Source: Skeletonema tropicum (taxonomy: Eukaryota > Bacillariophyta > Thalassiosirophyceae > Thalassiosirales > Thalassiosiraceae). Taken from it: a stretch of DNA of 64,000 nt. The notes beneath the pieces were generated by a model. That model did no database searches. It had not been told where the DNA came from and worked only from the letters and a program-made list of their open reading frames with translations. A program made the translations under genes and the position numbers. The stretch spans positions 4,154,001 through 4,218,000 of the forward strand of contig CM074127.1 in NCBI GenBank assembly GCA_037178625.1, in the 5' to 3' direction. Below are positions 63,999-64,000 of this stretch, piece by piece; the first letter of the stretch is position 1, and each line of letters begins with the position of its first letter.

Positions 63999-64000
63999 TT

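Overview
The window looks like nuclear DNA of a diatom, most likely a centric, Thalassiosira-like species; the species is inference. Genes are monocistronic on both strands and mostly intronless or split by one short GT-AG intron (75-189 bp). Several predicted proteins start with a signal peptide followed by an 'ASAFAP'-like site with Phe at +1, the plastid import signal of algae with red-derived complex plastids. Divergent heat-shock-factor-type genes and MYND zinc-finger genes, both expanded in diatoms, are also present.

Layout. 1-6.3 kb: 3' part of cytosolic leucyl-tRNA synthetase, a family-16 methyltransferase (2 exons), a decayed MYND pseudogene and plastid aspartate-semialdehyde dehydrogenase (2 exons). 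6.6-8.1 kb: a gene-poor block bounded by about 55-bp imperfect inverted repeats. 8.4-21.5 kb: a hypothetical protein, a carotenoid isomerase-like oxidoreductase, a START-like membrane protein, symplekin, a plastid coiled-coil/SAP protein and IspD. 21.66-25.89 kb: a composite DNA transposon with two 766-bp inverted arms, a frameshifted DDE transposase and a MYND-RING-Sel1 gene between the arms. 26-33.3 kb: threonine aldolase, two head-to-head HSF-like genes and a Bfr1-like gene (2 exons). 33.86-46.70 kb: a satellite of about 185-bp monomers arranged in a 4,084-4,085-bp higher-order repeat, present three times. 47.2-64 kb: mitochondrial processing peptidase alpha, a small secreted K/S-rich protein, a membrane protein, 3-ketodihydrosphingosine reductase, a TPMT-like methyltransferase (short first exon reconstructed), a TPR-like protein, RIO2 kinase and TRM61 (head to head), a protein with an internally duplicated domain, mitochondrial 3-ketoacyl-CoA thiolase, an Mtd1-type methylenetetrahydrofolate dehydrogenase with a predicted tail anchor, and a PKA regulatory subunit that begins two bases from the window end.

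Most genes are ordinary housekeeping genes: translation and RNA maturation (LeuRS, symplekin, RIO2, TRM61, Bfr1), plastid amino-acid and isoprenoid metabolism (Asd, IspD, carotenoid isomerase-like) and mitochondrial functions (MPP alpha, thiolase). They do not form an obvious operon-like system. The unusual parts are the higher-order satellite, the inverted-arm transposon holding a MYND-RING gene, and a few odd proteins (atypical HSF pair, lysine/serine-rich secreted protein, tail-anchored Mtd1). Splice sites were worked out by hand from reading-frame continuity, GT-AG borders and family conservation; all family names rest on motif recognition, not on database searches.
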